NCBI RefSeq assembly: GCF_964222135.1
Contig: NZ_CAXQBR010000067.1
Location: 62,001 to 126,000, forward strand
DNA from: Euzebya sp.
GTDB taxonomy: Bacteria > Actinomycetota > Nitriliruptoria > Euzebyales > Euzebyaceae
Direction: 5' to 3'
DNA length: 64,000 bases
Shown here: piece after piece, positions 1 to 10,262 of the stretch
How the letters are laid out: each line of letters begins with the position of its first letter
Position numbering within the stretch: position 1 is the first letter of the stretch
Made by a program: the position numbers and the translations under genes
Notes under the pieces: generated by a model
Databases searched by the model: none
What the model saw: only the letters and a program-made list of their open reading frames with translations
Told to the model about the DNA's origin: nothing

Positions 1-1
1 G

Positions 2-706
2 GTCACCCGTGGCATCTACATCCCCGACGCGCCGCGAGCCGCTGGCGAGACGACCGCCGCGGGTCTGGGCGTCCCGCGGTTCGACCCCCACATCCACTGG
101 GAGCGGTCCTCCGACAAGGTCGCGCCGCGATCGGTTCGGGGCATGCGGACGTGGCAGTCGATCCGCGAGTCCGCGGTGGAGGTCTTCGGCGAGCGCGGCC
201 TGACCGACGCGACGGTCCTCGACATCGCCACCCACGCCGGCGTCGCCTCGGGGACGGTCTACCGGTACTTCGTCGACAAGGAGGACATCTTCCGCAGCCT
301 GCAGGCCTCGGCGGAGGAGGCGATCATCCGCGACTCCCACCTGCCGATGGAGGACGGTCGCCTGGCCATCAAAGCGCAGTTCCTGGCCTACGTGGCCGCC
401 TACGAACGCCACCTCGGGGTCCTCCGCGCCTGGCAGGAGCTCATGCAGCCCGGTTCGGAGCTCGCCGAGGCCTGGGACGGCATGCGCAGCCGGTTCATCG
501 AGCGGGCAGCTCGGGTGCTGCGCCACGGCCAGCGGGAGGGGCAGGTGGACGACTCGATCGATGCCCACCTGGCCGCTGCGATCTACTCCATCGGCAACGA
601 GGCGGCGGCACGTGCCCTGCTCGTGCTCCGCTTCGAGCCCGCAGGATCGCACGCGCAGCTGGCGGACATGTTGGAGCGGCTCCTCATCGGCGGCTTCCAG
701 CGCTAG
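2..706 (+). CDS. TetR/AcrR family regulator (5' partial)
   Basis: Transcriptional regulator with a TetR-type N-terminal helix-turn-helix: from the internal ATG at 143 the protein reads MRTWQSIRESA, then DIATHAGVASGTVYRYF, the usual HTH followed by the YxYF turn. The rest is a helical ligand domain (to residue 187 counted from 143). The frame stays open for 47 codons upstream of 143, right to the window edge, and the region just before 143 reads like the basic arm that normally precedes the HTH. The true start is therefore probably outside the window, and the protein may be a tandem two-TetR-domain regulator. It lies 70 bp upstream of the acyl-CoA ligase on the same strand, so it may control that gene. 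The family is clear; start and ligand are not. Confidence 0.8.
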   Translation, partial: VTRGIYIPDAPRAAGETTAAGLGVPRFDPHIHWERSSDKVAPRSVRGMRTWQSIRESAVEVFGERGLTDATVLDIATHAGVASGTVYRYFVDKEDIFRSLQASAEEAIIRDSHLPMEDGRLAIKAQFLAYVAAYERHLGVLRAWQELMQPGSELAEAWDGMRSRFIERAARVLRHGQREGQVDDSIDAHLAAAIYSIGNEAAARALLVLRFEPAGSHAQLADMLERLLIGGFQR

Positions 707-776
707 CACCTCCCGGCGCACCAGATCTATAATCCGACGCCATGTTGTGTGCACTGTGGCCGGCCCGGACGTGTCC

Positions 777-2306
777 ATGACCGGCCCGCCCGCACGCCAG
801 GTCCCCGACCTGCTCCTGCACGGCGCCTCGCGCACCCCCCGCCGCCCGTGCATCGTCGCGGGAGCTCGCCGGATCACCTTCGCCGAGGCCGACGAGCGCG
901 CCGATCGGCTTGCGGCAGCCCTCCGCGCCGGCGGCGTGCAGCCCGGCGACCGCGTCGCGCTGCTGGCCTACAACGAGCCGGAGTACGTCGAGATCCGCGT
1001 CGGCGTGCACCGGGCGGGCGCCGTCTTCGTCCCGCTGAGCTACCGCTACGACGATGCCGGGCTCGTGGCCGTGCTCGCCGATGCGACGCCCGCGGCCGTG
1101 ATCCTCGGACGCGGGATGGACCTCCCGTCCAGCGCTCCGGCTGTCCCGCTGGTGTGGCGTCTCGACGACGATGACCAGCAGACCGGCTACGAGGTCGTCC
1201 TGGAGCGCGCCCGTCCGGCCGCGTCTCCGCCGTTCATCGACGCGTCCGCTCCCGGGGCCATCATGTACACGAGCGGCACGACGGGTCGGCCGAAGGGCGC
1301 GGTGCTGAGCCACTGGGCGCTCCACGCGGGCATCGTCGCCATGGCCCACGAGATGGCCGCCCGCAACGACTCGACGTACCTCGCCGCCATGCCCCTGTTC
1401 CACATCGGCTCCCAGGTCGGGTACGCCTTCACGTACGTGGGGGCCACGTCGGTGGTGCTGCCGCGGTTCAAGACCGGTCCGGTGATCGATGCCCTGCGCG
1501 GCCACGGCATCACCCACACCCAGATGGTCCCGACCATGTTGAACATGCTGCTCGAGGAGGGTCAGGTGACGCCCGCTGATGCGGGCAGCCTGCAGCGCAT
1601 CATGTACGGGGCCGCACCGATGCCCCCGGCACTGCTCCGGCGGGCGATGGAGCGGCTCGGCTGCGACTTCCTCAACGTCTACGGCATGACCGAGGCGCTC
1701 GGCATCTCCGCCCTCCGCCCCGAGGAGCACGACCCCCGAGGTCGCCCCGAGCTCCTCCGCTCGGTCGGTCGCGACGGCATCGGGATGCAGACGGCCGTGG
1801 TCGACCCGGACGGTGTGCCCGTACCGCCGGGCACGACGGGAGAGGTGGTCGTCCGCGGGCCCGCGCTGCTCGACCGCTACCACCGGAACGAGGCGGCGAC
1901 CGCTGCCGCGCTGCAGGACGGGTGGCTCCGGACCGGTGACCTGGGTCACCGCGACGACGACGGCTACCTGTACCTCACCGACCGCAAGGACGACATGATC
2001 ATCACCGGCGGGGAGAACGTGCACCCGAGCGAGGTGGAGAACGTCCTGCACGAGCACCCGGACGTGTACGAGGCCGTCGTGGTGGGCGTTCCTGACGATC
2101 GCTGGGGGTCGGCGGTGTGCGCCGTCGTGGTGCCACGCGAGGGCGTGGTCCTCGACGAGGCGTCCCTCATCGACTTCTGCCGTGCCGGGCTCCCCGGCCA
2201 CAAGGTCCCGAAGCAGGTGCGGATCAGCGCCACGCTGCCCCGGACGGCCAGCGGCAAGGTGCTCCGCCGCCAGGTCCTCGCCGACCTGGCCGTCGGTGAC
2301 CGCTGA
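777..2306 (+). CDS. AMP-dependent acyl-CoA synthetase (FadD-like)
   Basis: Adenylate-forming enzyme that activates a carboxylate with ATP and joins it to CoA (509 aa). The P-loop motif YTSGTTGRPKGA starts near residue 164. YGMTE, the TGD motif, the hinge before ITGGENVHPSEVE and the C-terminal PRTASGKVLRR lysine motif all follow in the normal order, so the enzyme looks complete. The ATG at 777 is chosen because the conserved N-terminus begins just after it; the open frame extends far upstream only as a shadow of the TetR gene. GTG at 771 is an alternative. It converges on the Liv transporter genes. The substrate cannot be read from sequence; the setting suggests a fatty, steroid or cyclic acid. 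Confidence 0.88.
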   Translation: MTGPPARQVPDLLLHGASRTPRRPCIVAGARRITFAEADERADRLAAALRAGGVQPGDRVALLAYNEPEYVEIRVGVHRAGAVFVPLSYRYDDAGLVAVLADATPAAVILGRGMDLPSSAPAVPLVWRLDDDDQQTGYEVVLERARPAASPPFIDASAPGAIMYTSGTTGRPKGAVLSHWALHAGIVAMAHEMAARNDSTYLAAMPLFHIGSQVGYAFTYVGATSVVLPRFKTGPVIDALRGHGITHTQMVPTMLNMLLEEGQVTPADAGSLQRIMYGAAPMPPALLRRAMERLGCDFLNVYGMTEALGISALRPEEHDPRGRPELLRSVGRDGIGMQTAVVDPDGVPVPPGTTGEVVVRGPALLDRYHRNEAATAAALQDGWLRTGDLGHRDDDGYLYLTDRKDDMIITGGENVHPSEVENVLHEHPDVYEAVVVGVPDDRWGSAVCAVVVPREGVVLDEASLIDFCRAGLPGHKVPKQVRISATLPRTASGKVLRRQVLADLAVGDR

Positions 2307-2321
2307 GGTGCCGTCGGCGGA

Positions 2322-3028
<707 letters not shown>

Positions 3029-3032
<4 letters not shown>

Positions 3033-4960
3033 GCACCCTCCACCTGGTCGTCCAGCGCCGCGCTCGCCTCGGTGCCGAGGTAGGCGGCGACGACCGCGGG
3101 GTCATCGCGGACCACGTCCGCGTCGCCGTGGGCGATCACCTGCCCGAAGTCGAGCACGGTGATCTCGTCGGCCAGCCGCATCACGAGGTCGACGTGGTGC
3201 TCCACCAGCAGCACGGCCAGGCCGCCCTCCCGGAAGGCGGTGACCGCAGCCTCGAGGTCGGCCATCTCCTCGTGTCCCAGACCGGCGGCGGGCTCGTCCA
3301 TGATGACGACGGTCGGCGCGGACGCGATGACCCGCGCGATCTCGAGCAGCCGCCGTCGACCGGGCGGCAGCACGCTCGCCTCCTGCTCGACGTCGTCCAG
3401 CCCGACGCCGCGGAGGATGGCCACGGCCCGGTCGTAGGCCGCCTGCTCCTCCGCCCGGGCCGCGCGCGTCCGCAGCAGGTACGCGAGGGCGCTGACCGAG
3501 CGGTGCCGGTCCAGCGCGACCATGACGTTCTCGAGGCAGCTCATGTTCTCGAACACGAAGGGGGTCTGGAACGTGCGCGCCAGCCCGCGACGGGCGCGTT
3601 CGTGAGCGGGTCCCTCGGCCGGTTCCCCGCCGAGCGAGACGGTGCCGGCGTCGGTGGGGACGTAGCCGCACAGCAGGTTGAGCGTCGTGGTCTTGCCCGA
3701 GCCGTTCGGACCGATCAGCGCGTGCACCTGGCCAGGGCCGACCCGGAGGTCGACGCCGTCCACCGCCTGGACGCCGCCGATGTTCTTGCGCAGCCCCTCG
3801 GCATGGATGGCGACCGGGCCCGCGGTGGTGGACGTGGCGGGCAGGTGCTCGCCGATCGCGATCCGCGACCCCCCGAGGTCGTCCGCGGCATCGGGGGACA
3901 CCGGCTCGGATCCCGCCTGACCCGCGGCGGACCGCCCCAGCCCGACGCGGTCGCGGAGGAACCGCCACGCGCTCATGAAGCCCTGCGGCACGAGGTGGAC
4001 GGAGATGACCAGGACGATGCCGTACACCAGCAGGCTCATGTCGCCTGCCTGCCCGGTGATGTCCTCGACGGCGAGCGGGATGCGGAACAGCACCACGGCG
4101 CCGAGGATCGGTCCGGCGACCGTCCCGCCGCCGCCGAGCAGGACCATGAGCAGGAAGAGGACGGAGAGGTCGACGCGGAACCCCTCGGGTGAGAGGAACC
4201 CGATGAGGGGTGCGTAGAGGGCACCCGCCAGGCCCGCCAGCGCCGCGGAGACGACGAAGGACCGGACCTTCACCATCCGCACGTCGAGGCCGATGGACTG
4301 CGCGGCGACCGGGTTGTCCGCGGTGGCGCGTCCGGCACGTCCGAGAGGCGACCGCAGCCAGTTGCGGGTGAGGAGGAAGGTCCCCACCACGACGATGACG
4401 AGCAGCCAGTAGTAGGACTCGAGCTCGCCGAACAGGCCGGGGTACTCGATGCCGCGGAGGCCGTCGCCGCCACCGGTGATGGATCGCCACTCGAGCACCA
4501 GGGTCTCAGACACGATGGCGTACCCGACGGTGACCATCGCCAGGGTGAAGAGGCCGAGGCGGATGGCGGGCACGCCGAGGACCAGCCCGACGAGCGCGCT
4601 CGCCGCCGCAGCGGCGGGCAGGGCCAGCCAGAAGGACCAGCCGAGCGCGGTGGTCGTCAGGCCCAACGTGTAGGCCCCGACGAGGAAGAACGCGCTGTGG
4701 CCCAGCGAGATCATCCCCGTCTGGAAGACGAGGTTCAGGCCGAGGACGACGATGACGTAGGTCAGCAGCAGCTCGGCGTTGAAGATCTCGTAGCGGCTCG
4801 AGGCGAACTCGAGCTCCCTGGTGAAGGGCCACACGACGATGCTGGTGAGGCCGCTCATGGCCCGGGCGAAGACGCCGGGACCCAGCAGCAGCAGCACCAG
4901 CACCGCCAGCGCGGGCACGGCTGGACGGCGACGTCGACCCGCAGAGGTCAAGCGCTCCAT
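3029..4960 (-). CDS. LivM permease-LivG ATPase fusion protein
   Basis: A single 643-aa protein joins the second permease and the first ATPase of a Liv importer. Residues about 1-330 are LivM-like, with several hydrophobic membrane segments and the core LGLNLVFQTGMISLGHSAF. Residues about 375-640 are LivG-like, with Walker A GPNGSGKTTT near 415 and Walker B VVIMDEPAAGL. The ABC signature is unusual (LPPGRRRLLEIAR where LivG proteins normally carry a serine-containing LSxGxQ-type motif). The ATG at 4960 is chosen because it overlaps the livH stop by one base (TGATG) and precedes the first membrane segment; the open frame upstream is a shadow inside livH. The same fusion recurs at 19.3 kb. Confidence 0.9.
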
Positions 4961-5847
4961 CAGACGGCCCGGACGTTCTCGGAGCCGAAGAGCCCCGACG
5001 GGCGGATGAACAGGATGAGCAGCAGGGCTGCGAACACGATCGCGTCCCGGTACCCCGCACCCAGGTAGGAGGCGCCGAACACCTCGAGCAGCCCGACGCC
5101 GAAGCCGGCGATGAGGGCACCCTTGATGGACGGGATCCCACCGGCTGCGGCCGCGATGAACCCCTTGAGGCCGAAGATCAGCCCGACGGAGGAGACCGCG
5201 GCGCTGAGCGGCGCTGCCAGGAAGCCGACGAAGGCGGCCAGCCCACCGCCGATGGCGAACGCGAGGACCCCGAGCCGGACGACCGGGATGCCCCGCAGGT
5301 GCGCGGCGTCCGGGTCCTGCTCCACGGCGCCCAGCGCGCGTCCGAGGAGCGAGCGCTCCAGGAACGCGTACAGCAGCGCCCCGACCGCCAGGGCCGTGAC
5401 GATGAGCAGCACGCGGTGGGCGGAGATCACCGCGCCGAACAGTCGGAAGGAGCCCAGGGGGATGACGTCGGGGAACGTCCGCAGCTGCGGTCCCATGGTC
5501 AACGTGAAGCCCGAGCGGATGATGATCCCGACGCCGAGGGTCGAGAGCACCCACCCGAGGCTGCCGAGGCCCTGCCCGGTCTTGGTGGCGCTGCGGACGG
5601 CGATGCGCTCCTCGGCGACGGCCACGACCGCGGCGGCCAGGACGGTCAGGCCGAGGGCGACGAGCACGGGGAGGCCCAAGCTGACGAACAGGAACGCCCC
5701 CAGCATCATCCCACCCATGAAGAACTCGCCGTGCGCGAAGTTGAGCACGCCCGTGGTGGCGAAGATGACGTTGTAGCCCATCGCGATGAGGGCGTAGATC
5801 GCACCGCCGGTCAACCCGACGATCGCGGTCTCGAGGAACCAGCTCAT
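4960..5847 (-). CDS. livH: Branched-chain-type ABC transporter permease, LivH
   Basis: Integral membrane subunit of the Liv importer (295 aa). The N-terminus MSWFLETAIVGLTGGAIYAL and the motif GVLNFAHGEFFMGG are the family's hallmark, and hydrophobic segments run to the end (DAIVFAALLLILFIRPSGLFG). The ATG at 5847 matches the family N-terminus and removes a spurious 69-codon extension that overlaps the upstream gene's tail. It lies 40 bp downstream of the binding-protein gene and overlaps the LivMG fusion by one base, so the transporter subunits are probably cotranslated. Confidence 0.9.
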   Translation of the reverse strand: MSWFLETAIVGLTGGAIYALIAMGYNVIFATTGVLNFAHGEFFMGGMMLGAFLFVSLGLPVLVALGLTVLAAAVVAVAEERIAVRSATKTGQGLGSLGWVLSTLGVGIIIRSGFTLTMGPQLRTFPDVIPLGSFRLFGAVISAHRVLLIVTALAVGALLYAFLERSLLGRALGAVEQDPDAAHLRGIPVVRLGVLAFAIGGGLAAFVGFLAAPLSAAVSSVGLIFGLKGFIAAAAGGIPSIKGALIAGFGVGLLEVFGASYLGAGYRDAIVFAALLLILFIRPSGLFGSENVRAV

Positions 5848-5887
5848 GCTCTGCTCTCTCCCTGGCCCCGCCGCTCGTGGCGGCGCG

Positions 5888-7141
5888 TCACTCCGTCTCG
5901 ACGCGCTCGAGGGTCCCGTCCTCCAGCGTGCCGGCGACGACGAACGCCAGCGCGTCATCGGGGATGAGGTCGTGGTCTCCGGGTTCGGCCTCGTAGTCGG
6001 CCTTGAGGGCGTCGTAGCCGTTGTCGTAGAGCTGCTGGCGCACCGCCTCGGCATCCACGTCGCCCGCCCCCTCGATCGCGTCGGCGAGCATCATCACCAT
6101 GTCGTAGCCACCGGCCGGCCACTGGACGTTCAACGTCAGCGGGTCCTCGCCGCGGAACTCCTTCAACGTCTCGATGAAGGCCTGGACCGCCTCGTCGGAC
6201 GGCTGTGACTCCCCCTCGGAGCGGACGAGGTTGTCGTAGTTCAGCGTCACGTAGACGCCGTCCATCGCCTCCTCGCCGACGCCCTCGATGATCTCAGGGG
6301 TCGCGATGCCCGAGAAGCCGAGCACGGGTGCATCCCAGCCGAGCTCCTGGCGGGCGCTGAGGGCGGAGATGCCCGCCTGGCCGGTGATGACGGAGACGAC
6401 GACCTCTGCACCGGAGTCCCGGACCGCGCGCACCTGCGGGAGCAGGTCGACCGATTGCGGGTCGAAGAACTCGACGGCGGTGATCTCCGCACCGGTCTCC
6501 TCGGCGGTCGCCTGGACCGCGTCGGCGATGGAGGTGCCGAAGGCGTCGTTGGAGGCGAGGATGCCGATGGCGTCGGCACCCAGCTCCTCGGCGAAGGACA
6601 CGAACCCGGGGCCCACCTGCTGCGAGGCGAACTCGTTGCGGAAGACGAAGGGGAACTCCTCGTAGTCGATGGGCGCCAGCGCGCCGACGACGTGCAACGT
6701 GTCCGTCTCCCGCGACACCTCGATGCTCGCGCCCTGCGGTCCGCTGTTCACCGGCCCGACGAGGACGTCGACCTCGTCGCGGTCGATCAGCTCACGGGTG
6801 ACGGTGGCGGCCTGGGTCGGATCGTTCTGGCTGTCCTGGACGACGAGCTCGACGCAGCGGCCGAGGACGCCGTCGCCGGCGTTGATCTCCTCGACGGCGA
6901 TCTCCATCCCCTCCTGCTGCTGCTGGGAGACCTCCGCGACCGCGCCCGTGATGTCCAGGACCGCCCCGATGAGCAGGGGGTCTCCGTCGTCGCACGTCCC
7001 GCCGGAACCCGCGTCGCCGCCCTGCTCGGTGGCGTCGGACGAGACGTCCGCACCACCGTCGTCTCCCCCGCCGTCGTCGCCGCTGCACGCGGCCATCACC
7101 ATCGCCATGGCGAGCACTGCCACCACAAGTCGTCGCGTCAC
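5888..7141 (-). CDS. ABC transporter substrate-binding lipoprotein (Liv type)
   Basis: Secreted binding protein that captures the substrate for the adjacent Liv permeases (417 aa). The N-terminus is a lipoprotein signal: basic TRR, a hydrophobic stretch and the lipobox MAAC with Cys near residue 19, then an acidic Gly/Asp linker. From about residue 55 it follows the periplasmic-binding type I fold (LLIGAVLDITG, then EGMEIAVEEINA and VDVLVGPVNSG). The start is GTG at 7141 with a GGAGG box about 9 bases upstream. It is 45 bp downstream of the acyl-CoA dehydrogenase gene; that gap is AT-rich (7165-7190) and may hold an internal promoter. Ligand unknown. Confidence 0.9.
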   Translation of the reverse strand: MTRRLVVAVLAMAMVMAACSGDDGGGDDGGADVSSDATEQGGDAGSGGTCDDGDPLLIGAVLDITGAVAEVSQQQQEGMEIAVEEINAGDGVLGRCVELVVQDSQNDPTQAATVTRELIDRDEVDVLVGPVNSGPQGASIEVSRETDTLHVVGALAPIDYEEFPFVFRNEFASQQVGPGFVSFAEELGADAIGILASNDAFGTSIADAVQATAEETGAEITAVEFFDPQSVDLLPQVRAVRDSGAEVVVSVITGQAGISALSARQELGWDAPVLGFSGIATPEIIEGVGEEAMDGVYVTLNYDNLVRSEGESQPSDEAVQAFIETLKEFRGEDPLTLNVQWPAGGYDMVMMLADAIEGAGDVDAEAVRQQLYDNGYDALKADYEAEPGDHDLIPDDALAFVVAGTLEDGTLERVETE

Positions 7142-7185
7142 TTCAGGGCCTCCTCGGCTCGAAATACTGGCACCGGATTATCTTC

Positions 7186-8280
7186 TTATCTGGCGGATGC
7201 AGAGGTGTCAATGGGCGGCGCCGGCACCTGGAGGCCCCCAGCGATGCGCGCGAGGTTCACCTCGGCTGTCCCGAACCGCCACCTCCCCGACGTGGCGCGG
7301 CGGAGCTGGCCGTGTGCGTCGTGCTCCCAGGTGAAGCCCATGCCGCCGTGCATCTGCATGCACTCCTCCGCCGCCCGCTGCAGCGCGCGGGTGGCGACCG
7401 CTTGGGCGCCGGCGACCAGCAGGTGGCTGAGCGGATCGCCTCCATCGGCAGCGCGGCAGGCCCATCGGACGGCGCTGCGTGCGGCGTGGATGTCGACGAC
7501 GAGCTCCGCGCAGCGGTGCTGCAGCGCCTGGAACGTCCCGATCGGCCGGCCGAACTGCCGACGCGTGGTCAGGTGGGCGACGGTGAGGTCCAGGCAGCGC
7601 TGGGCGGCTCCGACCATCTCCCCCGCGTCGGCGAGGGCGGCGCGCTGGAACGCCGCGTCGAGCGCCGTGGCGACGTCTCGGGCGGTGTGGAGCGGCGTGG
7701 CCGGGCACCCCTCCAGCGTGACGGTCGCGACCGTCCCGGTGAGGTCGAGGTGCGACCGGGCGACGTGTGCGCCCGATGCGGCAGGGTCCACCCGGACCAG
7801 GCACGTGCCGCCGTCCAGATGCCGAGCCGGGACGATCCACACCTCCGCGATGCCGGCGCCGAGGACGGCGGCACAGCTCCCGGACACGACGAGCTGATCA
7901 CCTCCGGTGGCGAGCCCGAAGACCGGTGTCTCCCAGGCCTGCCCCACGTCGAGCAGCAGCGCCGCCAGCCGGTGTCCCCCGCGCAGCGCGGCCACCTGAT
8001 CCTCATCGGCGCCGGCAGCTGACAGGGCGTGGCCGGCGAGGACCACCGACGCGGTCACGGGCACCGGGTTCGCCGCACGTCCGACCTCCTCGGCGAGCAA
8101 CCCGAGGAAGACCGTGCCGCCCGGCTCGTCGGCGGACACCGCATCGAGGAACCCACCGGCAACGAGCTGAGCCCACGTGCCGGGGTCGAACGTGCGCTCC
8201 CCCGGCGGGTCGGTGCGGACGAGCACCTCGCGGACGACCGAGGCGAACGTCGCCTGCTCCTCATCCAAGGGGATCTGCAT
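7186..8280 (-). CDS. Acyl-CoA dehydrogenase, catalytic-type subunit
   Basis: FAD-dependent alpha,beta-desaturase of CoA thioesters (364 aa, slightly short for the family). The C-terminal domain has RRQFGRPIGTFQALQH and the motif MHGGMGFTWEHD; aligned by eye with GGNGYNTE of medium-chain acyl-CoA dehydrogenase, its Glu sits at the catalytic-base position. The partner gene immediately upstream lacks that Glu but has the GTSEVQR cofactor motif. Such complementary pairs form alpha2beta2 acyl-CoA dehydrogenases in mycobacterial steroid catabolism (known family behaviour). It follows its partner by 9 bp in the same run, so an obligate heteromer is a reasonable inference. Confidence 0.87.
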   Translation of the reverse strand: MQIPLDEEQATFASVVREVLVRTDPPGERTFDPGTWAQLVAGGFLDAVSADEPGGTVFLGLLAEEVGRAANPVPVTASVVLAGHALSAAGADEDQVAALRGGHRLAALLLDVGQAWETPVFGLATGGDQLVVSGSCAAVLGAGIAEVWIVPARHLDGGTCLVRVDPAASGAHVARSHLDLTGTVATVTLEGCPATPLHTARDVATALDAAFQRAALADAGEMVGAAQRCLDLTVAHLTTRRQFGRPIGTFQALQHRCAELVVDIHAARSAVRWACRAADGGDPLSHLLVAGAQAVATRALQRAAEECMQMHGGMGFTWEHDAHGQLRRATSGRWRFGTAEVNLARIAGGLQVPAPPIDTSASAR

Positions 8281-8289
8281 GGTCGCTCC

Positions 8290-9501
8290 TCACCCCCCGC
8301 GACGGTCGCGGGGCAGGCCGAGGACGTGCTCGGCGACGATGCCGCGCTGGACCTCTGAGGTCCCGGAGGCGATGGTCGTGTGGCGGCTGTGCAGGTACGT
8401 GCGGACGTCGTCGACCGCCAGGGGGCTGTCCGGTCCCACCACGTCGAGGCCGAGGGACTCGACGACCTGGGCCAGGTCACTCCAGTACAACCGGAGGACG
8501 GATGACATCGCGCCGGGGCGGCGTCCGGCCGCGAGCTCCGACGCCACGCCCAGGTTGAACTGGCGCAGCAGCCCGCAGCGGACCCAGGCATCAGCGAAGC
8601 GACGCCTGAGGTCGACGGCGTCGAGGCCGGTGAGTCGCCGGTCGCTGATCGCATCGGCGAGGAACGCCCCGATGGTGTTGAGGCGGACCTGCAGGCGGGC
8701 GTGGTCGTGGAGGCCGAGGTCGGATCGCTCGAACTCGAGCATCCGCATCGCCGCCGCCCAGCCCTGGCCCTCCTCGCCCACCAGGTGGTCGCCCGCCACC
8801 GTGGCGCCGTCGAGGAACAGCTCGCCGAACTCGTCCCGCTCCCCGGTGATCTGCACGATGGGCCTGACCTCGACGCCAGGCTGGTGCAGGTCGAGGATCA
8901 CCATCGACAGGCCGCGGTGGCGGGGCTCGTCCGGGTCGGTTCGGCAGAGCAGCGCACAGCGGTCGGCGTAGGCGGCCCACGAGGTCCAGATCTTCTGCCC
9001 GTGCACGACGTACCCGTCGCCGTCCCGCCGCGCCGTCGTCCGCAGGCCGGCGAGGTCGGATCCCGCCTCCGGCTCGGAGAACCCCTGGCACCAGACGTCC
9101 TCGGCGGTGAGCATGCGCGGCAGGTAGCGGCGCTTCAGCTCCTCGCTGCCGTAGACCATGAGCGTCGGGCCGAACAGGATGATCCCCGGTTGGTTCACCG
9201 GCGCAGGCGCCCCGGCACGCGCGAGCTCCTCGTAGTAGACGAACTGCTGGAGGGCGCCGGCCCCCCGCCCGCCGTACTCGGTGGGCCAGGCGATCCCCGC
9301 CCACCCGGCCTCGGCCATGCGCCGCTGCCACGCGCGGCCGATCTCGAAGCGCGCCGCCTCATCGGTCGGCCGAGGCCCTCTCGGCACGTTGCCGGCCAAC
9401 CAGCCGCGCAGCTCGGCGCGGAATGCCTCGACGTCCTCGCCGAGGTCGACGTGCAGGTCCGCCTGCAGCCCGAATGGGTCGGTGGTGTCGACCCTCGTCA
9501 C
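8290..9501 (-). CDS. Acyl-CoA dehydrogenase, partner subunit
   Basis: Second subunit of the probable heteromeric acyl-CoA dehydrogenase (403 aa). It has the flavin-binding segment CQGFSEPEAGSDLA, then GQKIWTSWA, and the C-terminal SGTSEVQRGIVAEHVLG. The GGxGxxxE segment that carries the catalytic Glu in ordinary family members is not visible; the corresponding part reads LGLDVVGPDSPLA. It therefore probably contributes the FAD site while the 7186-8280 product supplies the base. The start overlaps the stop of the enoyl-CoA hydratase gene by 4 bases (ATGA), indicating cotranslation. Confidence 0.87.
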   Translation of the reverse strand: MTRVDTTDPFGLQADLHVDLGEDVEAFRAELRGWLAGNVPRGPRPTDEAARFEIGRAWQRRMAEAGWAGIAWPTEYGGRGAGALQQFVYYEELARAGAPAPVNQPGIILFGPTLMVYGSEELKRRYLPRMLTAEDVWCQGFSEPEAGSDLAGLRTTARRDGDGYVVHGQKIWTSWAAYADRCALLCRTDPDEPRHRGLSMVILDLHQPGVEVRPIVQITGERDEFGELFLDGATVAGDHLVGEEGQGWAAAMRMLEFERSDLGLHDHARLQVRLNTIGAFLADAISDRRLTGLDAVDLRRRFADAWVRCGLLRQFNLGVASELAAGRRPGAMSSVLRLYWSDLAQVVESLGLDVVGPDSPLAVDDVRTYLHSRHTTIASGTSEVQRGIVAEHVLGLPRDRRGG

Positions 9502-10262
9502 CGACGACCTCCGGTCAGCGCCTCGACCGCGGCGACGTTCGCCGGGCTTCCCAGCAGGCCGGCGAAGGTCTGGTCCTCCAGACGCCTGGCGGCCTGGGCG
9601 GCCGGCAGGCGGCTGGCGAGCAGCAGCTCCTTGGTGGCGCGCAGCGACGAGATCGGTTGGGCGGCCAGCGCTGCCGCGAGGTCGAGGGCGTGGTCGAGCA
9701 CGTCGTCGTCATCGACCACGGCCACCCCGAGCCCCGCGGCCACCGCCTCCTCCGCCTGCAGCCAGCGGCCCGTCAGCAGGAGCTCGGTGGCGAGCTGGCG
9801 GCCGAGGAGCGCGGGGAGCGTCACGGTGGCGCCCGCCTCAGGGCACAGCCCCAGGCCGACGAAGGGCGCCTTCAGGCGCGCTGTGCGCCCGAACACGACC
9901 AGGTCGCAGTGGCCCAGCAGGGTGAACCCGATGCCGACCGCTACCCCGCGCACCGCCGCGAGGAGCGGCTTGGGGAAGGACTCCACCGCTTCGATGAACG
10001 GCGGGTACCCGTGCTCTCGCCCGTCGTCCACCGCGGGCGGGGGGTCGGCGGCCTCGGCGAGATCCCACCCCGCGGTGAAGTCCGACCCCGAGCCGGTGAG
10101 CACCACGCAGGACACGTCGTCGCGTGCGCGCGCCTCGGTGAGGGCCGTCGTGATCGCGTCGTAGGCGGCGGTGTGCAGCGCGTTCTTCACCGCAGGCCGG
10201 TCGACGGTGACCAGCCGGACGCCGTCGCGGTCGGTGACCACGACCCCTGGATCGGTGGCCAT
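9498..10262 (-). CDS. Enoyl-CoA hydratase/isomerase (crotonase) family protein
   Basis: Crotonase-fold acyl-CoA enzyme (254 aa). Early markers are VRLVTVDRPAVKNAL and the oxyanion-hole strand GSGSDFTAGWDL; later AAVRGVAVGIGFTLLGHCDLV and GLGLCPEAGATVTLP. By eye, the first catalytic Glu of classical hydratases is replaced (LKAPF) while the second (LATELLL) is kept, so hydration is not certain and an isomerase or C-C hydrolase role is possible. The ATG at 10262 overlaps the CoA-transferase beta stop (TCA on the plus strand) and matches the family N-terminus. The gene sits between the IpdAB-like pair and the acyl-CoA dehydrogenase pair, similar to steroid-degradation clusters that contain echA20-ipdAB. 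Confidence 0.85.
   Translation of the reverse strand: MATDPGVVVTDRDGVRLVTVDRPAVKNALHTAAYDAITTALTEARARDDVSCVVLTGSGSDFTAGWDLAEAADPPPAVDDGREHGYPPFIEAVESFPKPLLAAVRGVAVGIGFTLLGHCDLVVFGRTARLKAPFVGLGLCPEAGATVTLPALLGRQLATELLLTGRWLQAEEAVAAGLGVAVVDDDDVLDHALDLAAALAAQPISSLRATKELLLASRLPAAQAARRLEDQTFAGLLGSPANVAAVEALTGGRR

Noticed and set aside
684-2201. 505-codon minus-strand frame opposite the CoA ligase
   Set aside because: Low-complexity His/Val/Gly/Arg-rich shadow of the plus-strand gene, which has full family motifs.
7165-7190. AT-rich GATTATCTTCTTATC considered as a fourth operator copy
   Set aside because: Half-sites are in the wrong order and spacing for AATC-N8-GATT; part of it is the end and stop codon of the acyl-CoA dehydrogenase gene. 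Kept only as a possible internal promoter.
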